DNA of 64,000 nucleotides, from contig JAVXUO010002537.1 of assembly GCA_033065855.1 (NCBI GenBank), forward strand, positions 248,001-312,000, written 5' to 3'. Position numbers and translations under genes: made by a program. The notes beneath the pieces were generated by a model. That model saw nothing but the letters and a program-made list of their open reading frames with translations. It made no database searches and had not been told where the DNA came from. Below are positions 43,261 to 55,358 of the stretch, piece after piece (the stretch's first letter is position 1; every line of letters starts with the position of its first letter). Source of the stretch: Escallonia rubra (lineage: Eukaryota > Streptophyta > Magnoliopsida > Escalloniales > Escalloniaceae).

Positions 43261-44987
43261 TGTTTGAAAGTTTTTAAGGTATGAGTAGTAGTTAAGTTAG
43301 TGATTTGATTTATGAGTGAGAATGGTGCTTTTGAGAAATGATTAGTGTTAAGTCTGAAAATTAGTTTGAGAGTATGATAAGAAATGTGGAATCTACCTTG
43401 TTATCTCGTTCATTCTTTTGTATGTTGAATTTGATTGCGACTTAATTGAATGCCAACTTGCTCTAAGATATTGGAGAAAATGTCATTCTTATTGAGTTGT
43501 CCTATCCCTTTTCAGGATATTATCTATTTTTTCGAATCTATTTGAACTTGGTGGGATAGTATCTGACCCACTGGCTATGGGAAAGTTACAAATCCTATTA
43601 AGGATCAATAATCTCTACTAATCGTATTTACTTCAAGTCATTGAGTTGACTTTTCTTCGTCATACCTATACCATTGTTTCTGTACTCATCATTTTCTAAA
43701 ATGTCATAAAGTTGTATTATGAATCATGAGAGCCAATATGTATGATCATGTTAAAGATTTGCGCATTTTGGTCGCTCAGTCGTGATTATTATTATTATTT
43801 ATTCCCCAAATGCTTGATTGGGATCATTGTTTGTTGTGATTACGTTAGATATTTTGTTGTATAATAATTACAGTATTTGTGATTGGTGTTCGTTTAATGT
43901 GTTCCAAAATGGTAACATGTTATGATCATTATTCATATCTAATCTGACTATCAAAATTATACTGTGTTTTATTCTTAAGTGATTTTGAAACTAACAGATT
44001 GCTATGTGCGTGTATCTTTACCTGATTTAGGATTTACATAATTATTTAGACTTCTAAGCCTCAGATAATCGGTGAATGAAAGTAGACTCTGAGAACAGGG
44101 ATTAGAGTTGGACAATCTATTTGATGATTCAGTAAAAGATTGAGATTTTGGTTGAACATGCAACAGTAGACCCCATGTTACTTGCTTTTAAAACTGAAAG
44201 ATTTTAAACGTTTACCCGAACAGATGATCGAAAGATTAGACTATAAATTTTTGGTAAATAATGTGATTGTATCATAAGTGATGTGATAACTTAAAGCCTT
44301 AAACTTTAGTGAAAGTGCATTACATGCGAATGCAAAATCATATTTTGCGCTATGTTAAGATAAAACATTTCTCTGTGATGAATTTGGTAATAGTTTAGGC
44401 TCGTTGAGTTCAGATAATTGAGTGCGCAACGAAAGCATAGTGGTTATATTTTTTCTTTCATTTGTGATATGTAAGTGCTTATAGCGATGGGTTATCCATA
44501 TTAGCTTTTGTAGAGTGAAAGTCACACGTGACCATCGCTTAGTAATTTGGTGCACCTTGAGCGTGAAATTAAGCTGGCTATTATTAAGTGGATTGTACAA
44601 GAGTATAATCTACTATATTATATGGATAACAAAATGGAGACATGTTGGATTAGGGATTGATTTAATTCATTTTTAATGCATTGAATTTAGAATGGTGTAA
44701 TTCACTTTAGTGAGTTTCGTATTAGCTAAGTCATTGTTCGTGAGGTACCGAAACGATTAGAGCGCAAGTGATAACTTGACCAGTTTGAGTTTAGCATTAT
44801 GAATTAGAATTTGATTAATGCGTTCGAGTATTCATCGGAATGAATTGGGTAAGAAGCTTAGATGTAGCTCAGCTACTATGTGATAGTTATCAGAGTTATG
44901 CAGCAGAAGCGTAGTGCCTAGATGTTATAAGTAAAAGGAAACCTGAGATTCAATTTCGAGGACGAAATTTTTATAAGGTGGGGAGAA
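43261..44987 (+). other. Non-coding internal region of the pol-less Gypsy element
   Basis: AT-rich, with no pol motifs in any frame. Its first ~300 bp match 58990-59329 of the related copy, so this pol-less arrangement is shared by two separate insertions. Confidence 0.6.
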
Positions 44988-46059
44988 TGTAATATCCCAC
45001 ACTTTTTGATCTATTTAAATAACTATCTGTGACCCGAAAAATAAACGGGCGATAATTTTGAGTAATGCTCGGAGATTAGTAGAGAATGGAAGCTTAAAAT
45101 GATTTTGGGATTAAAAGGTAATTTTAAAAAGTTTTGGGGCCATTTTGTAATTTTAGAAACTTTGATCAATATCATCTAAATTGTTTACATTGTATCTTAC
45201 AGTAAATGTTTTGAAAAATAATTGAAAATAAATATCTTGACATTTGATTGAAGGGGATTGAGTTGAAACTCTTTCCATATTGTGATCAAACTGTTTATGA
45301 TTATTTGAAACCTTGTTCATATTGTCTTCGAAATATCTGTGTTCGTTTTGGAATCCTTTGGAAAATCATCATTGCATTTTAAAATGATGGCTTTGAAAAT
45401 GATCTTCAAATTATCGTTTTAGTATCCGTTTATGATTGTTAATGATCGTTTTGGAATCTGTTATGATTGTTAATGTATGTTTTGGTATCTATTTGTGATT
45501 GTTTATGATCGTTTTGGTATCTGTTTATGATTGATTATGATCATTTTGGAAATCATCAAACTGTTTATAGTTGTTTGAAATATTTTGAAAAATTATCATC
45601 GGATGGACTCTTGAGTCGTTTGTAATTCCTTCGATTATTCCTTGAACGACCTTACTGAGCTCTTAAAAGCTCACCCTTCGTTTGATTCTCTTCTGTAAGT
45701 AACAATCAGATGTAGAATGCTCAGGAATTGCTTTAGAGTCTGTGTGAGAATCCGAAGTGCCCACCACTATTTTTGTGTGGTAAGACCCATGCGTGGGTCG
45801 GTACTGTTAGTTGCTTTGTAAAGAACCTAAGTTTGAGTTTTGGACGTTTTACGTTGTAAAACTAGCTTAAGTTTTAAGTTTTTTTTTAGGTTGTGTATCT
45901 TGAAGAATTTGACTTAGTGTTTATTTAAAAGCTTTTTATATTTTGAAAGTTGCGATTAAGTTAAGATTATTTCTATCAATGAGCAGGGTCCCATGTGATG
46001 TGGTAGGTCAATGCTCCAAGAGTTCGGGGTGACAAGCTCCAGGTTCCCGGGTTGTTACA
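44988..46059 (+). repeat. 3' LTR of the pol-less Gypsy element (1072 bp)
   Basis: Starts TGTAATATCCC directly after the polypurine tract and ends TTGTTACA next to the ATAAA duplication. It represents only part of the 5' LTR's content. Confidence 0.88.
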
Positions 46060-46064
46060 ATAAA
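46060..46064. repeat. Target-site duplication ATAAA, right copy
   Basis: Matches 37851-37855. Confidence 0.88.
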
Positions 46065-47897
46065 ATAAGTACGTTAAGAAGAAAGATACCGTCAAAGTCC
46101 AAGTCCTCTCACTTAAACGAGTCTTCCGCGCTAGAGACTTTTTTCGAGTAGCCTTAGGCTTGGTCTTTACATGCTCTTTACGTTTATCAGCAGATTCAAC
46201 AAGGGTTATCACAACCTCTCTACGCTTCTTACTCAGATCAGCAGGGGTCCTTAGCTCGACATCTAATTTGTAGGTTGGCCTTGTGCATTCAGCAGCTAAA
46301 AACCCAGACCCAATAGTCAAATTTCCAACGAAATTCTTACTTTTATCAATAGAGCATCCTAAGTTAATGGACATATATTTACTTGGTCCAGGGATGCTCG
46401 ATGGCATAGGAAATGGCACAGTCACAACAACCAATGAAGAAGGCACTTGTGGAAGCATCATCAAGGGGATAACTGATGTCAGTTTAGCCAATTGATAGTC
46501 TGAAGGTGGTCCAACGAAGCTCACGTATTTTGAGTTGTAGCCTGACTTGCCTTCTTCATCTTCTCTCGGATTTCTTGTCATGTTTGGATAAGAGGTACGT
46601 CATACTCAGCATCGAAATCATCCACGACGCTCTTTTCTGATGGGTACCTCTGGAATAAATCTTCTACAGCCTCATCAATTGAAGGCTCAGCCACAATAGT
46701 TTTTTCTTTCTTCCCCCTCAACTTTCGAGGAGACTCCTTCGAGGGAGATTTCCTTTTCTTCTTTGGTGTAGTAGAGTTGCTAGTCCCTTCATCTGTACAA
46801 GAAAATGTAAAGTGGTAAAGTGAGTTTCATAATAGTAAGAGAATTAAAACTAAGTGACGAATGAAATAGAATCGGTATTTGGTCGGTTTGGGTTACTCTT
46901 AGCTAGATTGCCCATGCAGTTGACGAAATACATGTCATCATACAATACTGTAATCTTATCCTGGTACCCTGTATTGAAAGATCTCAGGTCCTTAGAGGTC
47001 CAGATTGCGATGTTTTCCATGACAAAATTTTCCATCAATTGATCAACGTGTCTGTCAATCGCCTAGATGTGATTAGCAGTGAGTCTCGAGAGCCTTTTCT
47101 TTGGTTCTACAAAACCATTATCAATGAAGAAATAAGTTGGTATCCCTTGTATTAGCCCAAACTATTAACCAAACTGAGACGTTGTGTACCACTCAAAGTT
47201 GCATACCGCAGAGGGGGTATTGCTGATTTGGCCACCAACGTGTTAAAAATGCCCGCACAAGAAACTTGCCCACATTTTTTTAATAAAATCATGTAATTCT
47301 GGGGACATCTCTTTCTCTATATGAGTGGATAGTTCTCTAAACCAGTTAGGACCAAAAGCCTTAGCAAGAAATGGGTGCGATCGTTTGACTTGAACAAAGT
47401 CAAAAAAGAAATGAAAGCAAGCTCCAAAAGAATGAGGTTTTAGCTCACCCAAAGACAGGCGGTGGCCATAGGTAAGGAAATAGGCAGTAGGTTGGATTGG
47501 GATCGAAGGTGCAAATTCCAAAAAATAAGGTTGAAGCCAAAGCTGAACTAACCAAAATGGGCCACCGATACTCCAGTGTATCTTTTTCTTCACTATTGTG
47601 AACATAGACGGATACAAGCTACCCAACAAAAAGGGTGCAAGCATGTAAACCTTACCATGAGCTAAACCGATGGTCATATTCATATACTCCTTGCTTAAAG
47701 ACAAACTAGATACACAAAAGACATGCCTAGATAGCCAAATCCACAAGAAAGTAGCCAGTTATTTAAGATCGAGTGGAGTATTTTTCTGTTTAGAACGCAA
47801 AATTTTTGGAACATGGATTGAATGTCTCGAAGTATTTCACAGGAATTACAGGAGTGTTAAGTGATAAATCCAAGGAATTATGGTTGACCAAAGCATT
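46065..47897 (-). pseudogene. Antisense PMD region, duplicated segment copy 1
   Basis: Minus-strand frames at 47746-47243 (167 residues) carry plant mobile domain hallmarks: MLAPFLLGSLYPSMF and GGPFWLVQLWLQPYF, preceded by a helix with WIWLSRHVF. A frame at 46581-45976 is a Ser/Pro/Lys-rich tail (SADKRKEHVKTKPKATRKK) and runs a short way into the inserted LTR. Intervening basic segments include KKKRKSPSKESPRKL near 46710-46770. It may use introns. PMD domains are known from MAIN/MAIL-type host proteins and from Gypsy and Mutator-like elements. As part of the decayed Tat element this is a fossil. Confidence 0.7.
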
Positions 47898-49649
47898 CGT
47901 CATGGAAAACCTTAGTAGTGTTTGAAAGTTTTTAAGGTATGAGTAGTAGTTAAGTTAGTGATTTGATTTATGAGTGAGAATGGTGCTTTTGAGAAATGAT
48001 TAGTGTTAAGTCTGAAAATTAGTTTGAGAGTATGATAAGAAATGTGGAATCTACCTTGTTATCTCGTTCATTCTTTTGTATGTTGAATTTGATTGCGACT
48101 TAATTGAATGCCAACTTGCTCTAAGATATTGGAGAAAATGTCATTCTTATTGAGTTGTCCTATCCCTTTTCAGGATATTATCTATTTTTTCGAATCTATT
48201 TGAACTTGGTGGGATAGTATCTGACCCACTGGCTATGGGAAAGTTACAAATCCTATTAAGGATCAATAATCTCTACTAATCGTATTTACTTCAAGTCATT
48301 GAGTTGACTTTTCTTCGTCATACCTATACCATTGTTTCTGTACTCATCATTTTCTAAAATGTCATAAAGTTGTATTATGAATCATGAGAGCCAATATGTA
48401 TGATCATGTTAAAGATTTGCGCATTTTGGTCGCTCAGTCGTGATTATTATTATTATTTATTCCCCAAATGCTTGATTGGGATCATTGTTTGTTGTGATTA
48501 CGTTAGATATTTTGTTGTATAATAATTACAGTATTTGTGATTGGTGTTCGTTTAATGTGTTCCAAAATGGTAACATGTTATGATCATTATTCATATCTAA
48601 TCTGACTATCAAAATTTTACTGTGTTTTATTCTTAAGTGATTTTGAAACTAACAGACTGCTATGTGCGTGTATCTTTACCTGATTTAGGATTTACATAAT
48701 TATTTAGACTTCTAAGCCTCAGATAATCGGTGAATGAAAGTAGACTCTGAGAATAGGGATTAGAGTTGGACAATCTATTTGATGATTCAGTAAAAGATTG
48801 AGATTTTGGTTGAACATGCAACAGTAGACCCCATGTTACTTGCTTTTAAAACTGAAAGATTTTAAACGTTTACCCGAAACAGATGATCGAAAGATTAGAC
48901 TATAAATTTTTGGTAAATAATGTGATTGTATCATAAGTGATGTGATAACTTAAAGCCTTAAACTTTAGTGAAAGTGCATTACATGCGAATGCAAAATCAT
49001 ATTTTGCGCTATGTTAAGATAAAACATTTCTCTGTGATGAATTTGGTAACAGTTTAGGCTCGTTGAGTTCAGATAATTGAGTGCGCAACGAAAGCATAGT
49101 GGTTATATTTTTTCTTTCATTTGTGATATGTAAGTGCTTATAGCGATGGGTTATCCATATTAGCTTTTGTAGAGTGAAAGTCACACGTGACCATCATCGC
49201 TTAGTAATTTGGTGCACCTTGAGCGTGAAATTAAGCTGGCTATTATTAAGTGGATTGTACAAGAGTATAATCTACTATATTATATGGATAACAAAATGGA
49301 GACATGTTGGATTAGGGATTGATTTAATTCATTTTTAATGCATTGAATTTAGAATGGTGTAATTCACTTTAGTGAGTTTCGTATTAGTTAAGTCATTGTT
49401 CGTGAGGTACCGAAACGATTAGAGCGCAAGTGATAACTTGACCAGTTTGAGTTTAGCATTATGAATTAGAATTTGATTAATGCGTTCGAGTATTCATCGG
49501 AATGAATTGGGTAAGAAGCTTAGATGTAGCTCAGCTACTATGTGATAGTTATCAGAGTTATGCAGCAGAAGCGTAGTGCCTAGATGTTATAAGTAAAAGG
49601 AAACCTGAGATTCAATTTCGAGGACGAAATTTTTATAAGGTGGGGAGAA

Positions 49650-50721
49650 TGTAATATCCCACACTTTTTGATCTATTTAAATAACTATCTGTGACCCGAA
49701 AAATAAACGGGCGATAATTTTGAGTAATGCTCGGAGATTAGTAGAGATTGGAAGCTTAAAATGATTTTGGGATTAAAAGGTAATTTTAAAAAGTTTTGGG
49801 GCCATTTTGTAATTTTAGAAACTTTGATCAATATCATCTAAATTGTTTACATTGTATCTTACAGTAAATGTTTTGAAAAATAATTGAAAATAAATATCTT
49901 GACATTTGATTGAAGGGGATTGAGTTGAAACTCTTTCCATATTGTGATCAAACTGTTTATGATTATTTGAAACCTTGTTCATATTGTCTTTGAAATATCT
50001 GTGTTCGTTTTGGAATCCTTTGGAAAATCATCATTGCATTTTAAAATGATGGCTTTGAAAATGATCTTCAAATTATCGTTTTAGTATCCGTTTATGATTG
50101 TTAATGATCGTTTTGGAATCTGTTATGATTGTTAATGTATGTTTTGGTATCTATTTGTGATTGTTTATGATCGTTTTGGTATCTGTTTATGATTGATTAT
50201 GATCATTTTGGAAATCATCAAACTGTTTATAGTTGTTTGAAATATTTTGAAAAATTATCATCGGATGGACTCTTGAGTCGTTTGTAATTCCTTCGATTAT
50301 TCCTTGAACGACCTTACTGAGCTCTTAAAAGCTCACCCTTCGTTTGATTCTCTTCTGTAAGTAACAATCAGATGTAGAATGCTCAGGAATTGGTTTAGAG
50401 TCTGTGTGAGAATCCGAAGTGCCCACCACTATTTTTGTGTGGTAAGACCCGTGCGTGGGTCAGTACTGTTAGTTGCTTTGTAAAGAACCTAAGTTTGAGT
50501 TTTGGACGTTTTAAGTTGTAAAACTAGCTTAAGTTTTAAGTTTTTTTTTAGGTTGTGTATCTTGAAGAATTTGACTTAGTGTTTATTTAAAAGCTTTTTA
50601 TATTTTGAAAGTTGCGATTAAGTTAAGATTATTTCTATCAATGAGCAGGGTCCCATGTGATGTGGTAGGTCAATGCTCCAAGAGTTCGGGGTGACAAGCT
50701 CCAGGTTCCCGGGTTGTTACA
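49650..50721 (+). repeat. Duplicated 3' LTR of the pol-less Gypsy element
   Basis: Copy of 44988-46059 carried by the tandem duplication, not an independent insertion. It is preceded by the same polypurine tract and followed by the same ATAAA. Confidence 0.9.
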
Positions 50722-50726
50722 ATAAA

Positions 50727-52559
50727 ATAAGTACGTTAAGAAGAAAGATACCGTCAAAGTCCAAGTCCTCTCACTTAAACGAGTCTTCCGCGCTAGAGAC
50801 TTTTTTCGAGTAGCCTTAGGCTTGGTCTTTACATGCTCTTTACGTTTATCAGCAGATTCAACAAGGGTTATCACAACCTCTCTACGCTTCTTACTCAGAT
50901 CAGCAGGGGTCCTTAGCTCGACATCTAATTTGTAGGTTGGCCTTGTGCATTCAGCAGCTAAAAACCCAGACCCAATAGTCAAATTTCCAACGAAATTCTT
51001 ACTTTTATCAATAGAGCATCCTAAGTTAATGGACATATATTTACTTGGTCCAGGGATGCTCGATGGCATAGGAAATGGCACAGTCACAACAACCAATGAA
51101 GAAGGCACATGTGGAAGCATCATCAAGGGGATAACTGATGTCAGTTTAGCCAATTGATAGTCTGAAGGTGGTCCAACGAAGCTCACGTATTTTGAGTTGT
51201 AGCCTGACTTGCCTTCTTCATCTTCTCTCGGATTTCTTGTCATGTTTGGATAAGAGGTACGTCATACTCAGCATCGAAATCATCCACGACGCTCTTTTCT
51301 GATGGGTACCTCTGGAATAAATCTTCTACAGCCTCATCAATTGAAGGCTCAGCCACAATAGTTTTTTCTTTCTTCCCCCTCAACTTTCGAGGAGACTCCT
51401 TCGAGGGAGATTTCCTTTTCTTCTTTGGTGTAGTAGAGTTGCTAGTGCCTTCATCTGTACAAGAAAATGTAAAGTGGTAAAGTGAGTTTCATAATAGTAA
51501 GAGAATTAAAACTAAGTGACGAATGAAATAGAATCGGTATTTGGTCGGTTTGGGTTACTCTTAGCTAGATTGCCCATGCAGTTGACGAAATACATGTCAT
51601 CATACAATACTGTAATCTTATCCTGGTACCCTGTATTGAAAGATCTCAGGTCCTTAGAGGTCCGGATTGCGATGTTTTCCATGACAAAATTTTCCATCAA
51701 TTGATCAACGTGTCTGTCAATCGCCTAGATGTGATTAGCAGTGAGTCTCGAGAGCCTTTTCTTTGGTTCTACAAAACCATTATCAATGAAGAAATAAGTT
51801 GGTATCCCTTGTATTAGCCCAAACTATTAACCAAACTGAGACGTTGTGTACCACTCAAAGTTGCATACCGCAGAGGGGGTATTGCTGATTTGGCCACCAA
51901 CGTGTTAAAAATTCCCGCACAAGAAACTTGCCCACATTTTTTGAATAAAATCATGTAATTCTGGGGACATCTCTTTCTCTATATGAGTGGATAGTTCTCT
52001 AAACCAGTTAGGACCAAAAGCCTTAGCAAGAAAGGGGTGCGATCGTTTGACTTGAACAAAGTCAAAAAAGAAATGAAAGCAAGCTCCAAAAGAATGAGGT
52101 TTTAGCTCACCCAAAGACAGGCGGTGGCCATAGGTAAGGAAATAGGCAGTAGGTTGGATTGGGATCGAAGGTGCAAATTCCAAAAAATAAGGTTGAAGCC
52201 AAAGCTGAACTAACCAAAATGGGCCACCGATACTCCAGTGTATCTTTTTCTTCACTATTGTGAACATAGACGGATACAAGCTACCCAAAAAAAAGGGTGC
52301 AAGCATGTAAACCTTACCATGAGCTAAACCGATGGTCATATTCATATACTCCTTGCTTAAAGACAAACTAGATACACAAAAGACATGCCTAGATAGCCAA
52401 ATCCACAAGAAAGTAGCCAGTTATTTAAGATCGAGTGGAGTATTTTTCTGTTTAGAACGCAAAATTTTTGGAACATCGATTGAATGTCTCGAAGTATTTC
52501 ACAGGAATTACAGGAGTGTTAAGTGATAAATCCAAGGAATTATGGTTGACCAAAGCATT
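50727..52559 (-). pseudogene. Antisense PMD region, duplicated segment copy 2
   Basis: Near-identical to 46065-47897. The PMD core frame lies at 52408-51905 and the basic tail at 51243-50638. This copy remains contiguous with the N-terminal PMD part at 52560-53119, whereas copy 1 does not. Confidence 0.7.
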
Positions 52560-53119
52560 GGCATAGTCACAATCGGTAGAAGCCCCATTAGGGCACATAT
52601 ATCAAATACACCAGGGGCCATCGTTTTGGTCCTCAACATAAATACATTAACAGTAATGGACCAAAAGCAAAAAGACGAGCTCAATAATCATCGATCCACT
52701 TTAGGTGGATCCTTAGACATATAAATGAGCATGTAAATACCTTGTCTTCTCCATTGATTGGCATAGATGGCCACCAAATGATCCATCCATAAACCCCTAT
52801 CTGCATCAATAACGGTCGGCCAAGTCCTAATCGACAAACCGATTTCAGACCAGCCTATCCAATCCCAATAAGGATCTCTCAATAATAGTTTCTCTGATTC
52901 ATCAACCGGATAAACTGTTAGAGATGGAAGCCCAATCCTGAAGGAAGGACCCATGATATGAGGATTGACGAACTTCAAGCGTTTCTTAGAAGCGATCAGA
53001 ATACATGAATCAATAGGTTCAACATAAGCCCTAAGAGCATTAATGCTCCATAAGGGATGAAGTGGAAACGGAATGCATGTTCCCTAATCGTCCTTGGGGT
53101 AGATTTCTTCTTTCCCATA
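52560..53119 (-). pseudogene. Antisense PMD region, N-terminal segment (Tat element)
   Basis: Minus-strand frame 52978-52688 contains the WMDHLVAIYANQWRRQGIYM segment, matching the 'W...W...GI' N-terminal block of plant mobile domains. Near 52584-52623 the strand reads MAPGVFDICALMGL, corresponding to the family's 'aPTl.D...ltGL' block. A potential start is the ATG at 53119 (MGKKK). Broken; other frames contribute. Confidence 0.65.
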
Positions 53120-53365
53120 ACGTCTGAGATTTACTATAAAATGTAGATTAGAAAAATGGCAAAGAAGGGGTTTAGGAATCAGAAGAAAAGCTAAAGGGAT
53201 TTTTCAAAAGTAGGGACAGTTTGTTTAAGCAGAATAAACTGAAGAGTTAGGCTAGGACTTAACTTTATCAACATAATTAAGTAATGGAAAGAAACCGTTG
53301 GAATATGAATTAGATCAGCAATTGATTCGCACAACCACACATGTCGCACGAGTCAAGGGGGGAAA
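53120..53365 (+). other. Region before the 3' LTR, with polypurine tract
   Basis: Upstream of the antisense PMD start, so it would hold that gene's promoter if it has one, though I see no clear TATA box. In plus orientation it ends in AAGGGGGGAAA (53355-53365), a typical polypurine tract abutting the LTR. Confidence 0.6.
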
Positions 53366-54188
53366 TGTTGGCTACGTTAATGTCATTTTTACTGTGACTA
53401 ATAAAATATGGACACGTGGATGACAGAGAATGGTAACTATAAGGGCACACATACATCTGGGAAGTGGGCATAACTGCTAGGAAGTTATTGAAGACGCTAC
53501 CAGTTGTCAAGATATAAATGACAAGGTTAGGAGGTTCAGTATGATTGAACAGGAAATTAAGATTTGCACCAAATTGCACAAGGGAAACACTGTCCGCAAA
53601 AACGAGGCAATCATAGTAACAGTTGACAAGTCGTTTCCAAGATTGAATGAACGATGACAGCTGTCAACAAAAGTGAGGTGGTCGATAGAAGCAATTGACA
53701 AACATACTGCATGAAGGAAGATAATTGTCAATAGGAGCGAGTTGATCAATAGAAATGGTTGACATGAAGTTTTCAGCAAAGGATTGGAATGAACGGTTAT
53801 GTAAAATCAAGTAATGATTGCTAACAAATGAGTATGAAAGGAAGAAAAGAGCAACAGGACAAGGGGTCGCAAAATTGACAAATAAACTTGAAGAAATCAA
53901 GTCTGGAGGCTATCAGCTTTATTTTTCCTTTATCTTTGTCAAAATTTCCACATGAGCTGCCTTGTATCGAAAGGGAGTCTTGTCTTTCGTCGTATAAATT
54001 TCTAGTGTTTTGTAAAAGTACTTTTTATTTTGTGGACATCTTTATTAACTTTATTAAAGTTTCTATTTTTAGTAAAGTTTTCGTTTTTAGTGAAGTCCTC
54101 AGGCCCAAGGGCCAAAAAGATCTCATACTTTTAATCGATTGTGTCACAGGTGCACAAATTGGTTGTGTGTATGCCCACAACACAAATA
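53366..54188 (+). repeat. 3' LTR of the Tat element (~823 bp)
   Basis: Starts TGTTGGCTACGTT after the polypurine tract and is homologous to 28228-29042, including the repeated 'gttgacaa...gatcgatag' units and the 'aggcccaagggc' block near its end. The right end is set by the candidate GTTAG duplication at 54189-54193 and is uncertain by about 10 bp. Confidence 0.78.
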
Positions 54189-54193
54189 GTTAG

Positions 54194-54392
54194 GTGAGAG
54201 ATAATTTAGGCCCATGGATTCTATTTATATTTTTAAGAAGTTTTCTTGTTGAGTAAGTTAGCTAACTCCCTATGCTTTATTTTATTTTAATTTATTTTTC
54301 ATGTTAGATATGTTAGCATACTCCCTGAGCCACGTTATTATTATTAGAAAAGGCATGTTCCCATTAAGTTATTTGTCTTTAGTCATAAGATT
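54194..54392. other. Spacer
   Basis: Short AT-rich stretch between the Tat element and the next LTR fragment. Nothing recognised. Confidence 0.4.
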
Positions 54393-55355
54393 TGTAGACA
54401 CCACATTTTTGTAATCTTAGTTTATCCCTTTTTATTTAGTCTTCGTCGTTGGACTTTACTGGTAATTAAGCTTATTATTATTATGAATTTTGGCCTAGTA
54501 ATATGATAAGTATACTTTATTTAATTAAGTCCAATCCCATAAATGGCACAATCCAGTCATGGTCCTAGGTGAGTCCAGTCCAGCTGGTTAAACCAGTCCA
54601 ACTTGTTAGGTTTAACCCTAGTTAGGAGATTTTGACTTGATTAAGATGACTCAGGAGTGATTTGTTATTAATCCTTGATTTCTTTAGTATACATGTAACT
54701 TGAAAATAATTCTCAAATCTGTATGTCTCTTTTAGATATGTTTACCTAATTTAGGACAATTAGTTTTCCTCAAATTCAAAAAATAATCTTATTTAATTAA
54801 GGGTGAACCAAAAACTAGTAGGTTGAATTGTTTTTCGATCTTTGATAAAGTCATTATTTTGCTCTAGTAGAGATAAAAGACTCTAAAAACTCTTCTTTGC
54901 CATTTTTCGCCAGCCCTTGATCATTATAAATTGAGCCTTGAGCTATAGAATTTGTGGGGAAAGGGGGGGGGGGGTGTTCCCAGTTGACTTCTTTCTAGAA
55001 ATCTTGGACCCTTCTTCATTGACTTGGTGCATTATTTCTAATGAGTACCTTAAAACATCATAAAATATAATTCCCAACCCATAACCTCCCAATCTACTTG
55101 TATTGTGGATCCATCTTAACGTCATTCCAAGTAATCTAAGACAATATCGTCTCGAGGTATATTTTATCTCGCTCTATAGATTATGAGTCTCTAGAGTTCT
55201 CTCTTCCCTGCGACTATTTCACGGTCAAACATTTCGTAGTCATAAAAAGAGTCAATTTCGTTTAATTGGAAAGAGTCTTGTTAAACACAAAGATTTTTAT
55301 TTTGGTTCGTCCACCAGATATCTAGGCCACTCTGACCCTGATTTTGGGTTCAAAC
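54393..55355 (+). mobile_element. Ogre/Tat-like LTR fragment
   Basis: Begins TGTAGACACCACATTTT and is homologous to 13077-14206, for example the 'gtccagctggttaaaccagtcc' block and the 'tctaggccactctg' block near 55321. It ends where TG-rich sequence of the next element's LTR begins. A run of 12 G lies at 54963-54974. Old and incomplete, with no coding part attached. Confidence 0.55.
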
Positions 55356-55358
55356 AAA

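Larger units (their letters stand above)
37856..46059 (+). mobile_element. Pol-less Ty3/Gypsy (Tekay-like) element, gag-protease only, broken
   Basis: An 8.2-kb plus-strand insertion bounded by ATAAA duplications. The LTRs begin TGTAGTATC or TGTAATATCCC and end CGTTACA or TGTTACA. A tRNA-iMet primer site follows the 5' LTR, then gag and protease regions, about 1.7 kb of non-coding DNA, a polypurine tract (AAGGTGGGGAGAA, 44975-44987) and the 3' LTR. The 'ttcgaggacgaaattttta' block before the tract is typical of Tekay/Del chromovirus 3' ends. There is no reverse transcriptase or integrase. The 3' LTR is much shorter than the 5' LTR. LTR divergence is around 12% over the shared start, suggesting a few million years. 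Coding parts are broken in several places. Confidence 0.85.
43240..47897. repeat. 4.66-kb tandem duplication, copy 1
   Basis: Direct repeat of 47898-52559. It spans the 3' non-coding part and 3' LTR of the pol-less Gypsy element plus the adjoining antisense PMD segment of the Tat element. I count about 20 substitutions and two small indels by eye over 4.66 kb, roughly 99.5% identity. The junction at 47897/47898 joins '...caaagcatt' to 'cgtcatgg...' with at most one base of shared sequence. Confidence 0.93.
47898..52559. repeat. 4.66-kb tandem duplication, copy 2
   Basis: Second copy of the block 43240-47897. It contains another copy of the pol-less element's non-coding region (47898-49649), its 3' LTR (49650-50721) and the antisense PMD segment (50722-52559). 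The original right-hand flank of the block continues at 52560. This is the most recent event recognisable in the window. Confidence 0.93.
28228..54188 (+). mobile_element. Tat-lineage Ty3/Gypsy element with antisense PMD region; old, broken, twice interrupted
   Basis: A plus-strand element with a 26-kb footprint and about 13 kb of its own sequence. Parts in order: 5' LTR, primer-binding site, gag, protease, reverse transcriptase, two RNase H regions, integrase, a long antisense region encoding a plant mobile domain protein, polypurine tract, 3' LTR. Dual RNase H and an antisense frame before the 3' LTR are known for the Tat branch (Ogre, Retand and kin). A pol-less Gypsy element sits in the antisense region, and a 4.66-kb tandem duplication lengthens it. 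Candidate target duplication GTTAG at 28223-28227 and 54189-54193. The LTRs differ by roughly 15-20% by eye, suggesting several million years. The coding regions are heavily decayed, with well over a dozen breaks. Confidence 0.85.

Noticed and set aside
46065-53119. Antisense PMD segments considered as a functional host gene of the MAIN/MAIL type
   Set aside because: They lie within LTR and polypurine landmarks of a Tat element, are split by an insertion and a duplication, and are heavily interrupted. Best treated as an element-borne fossil.
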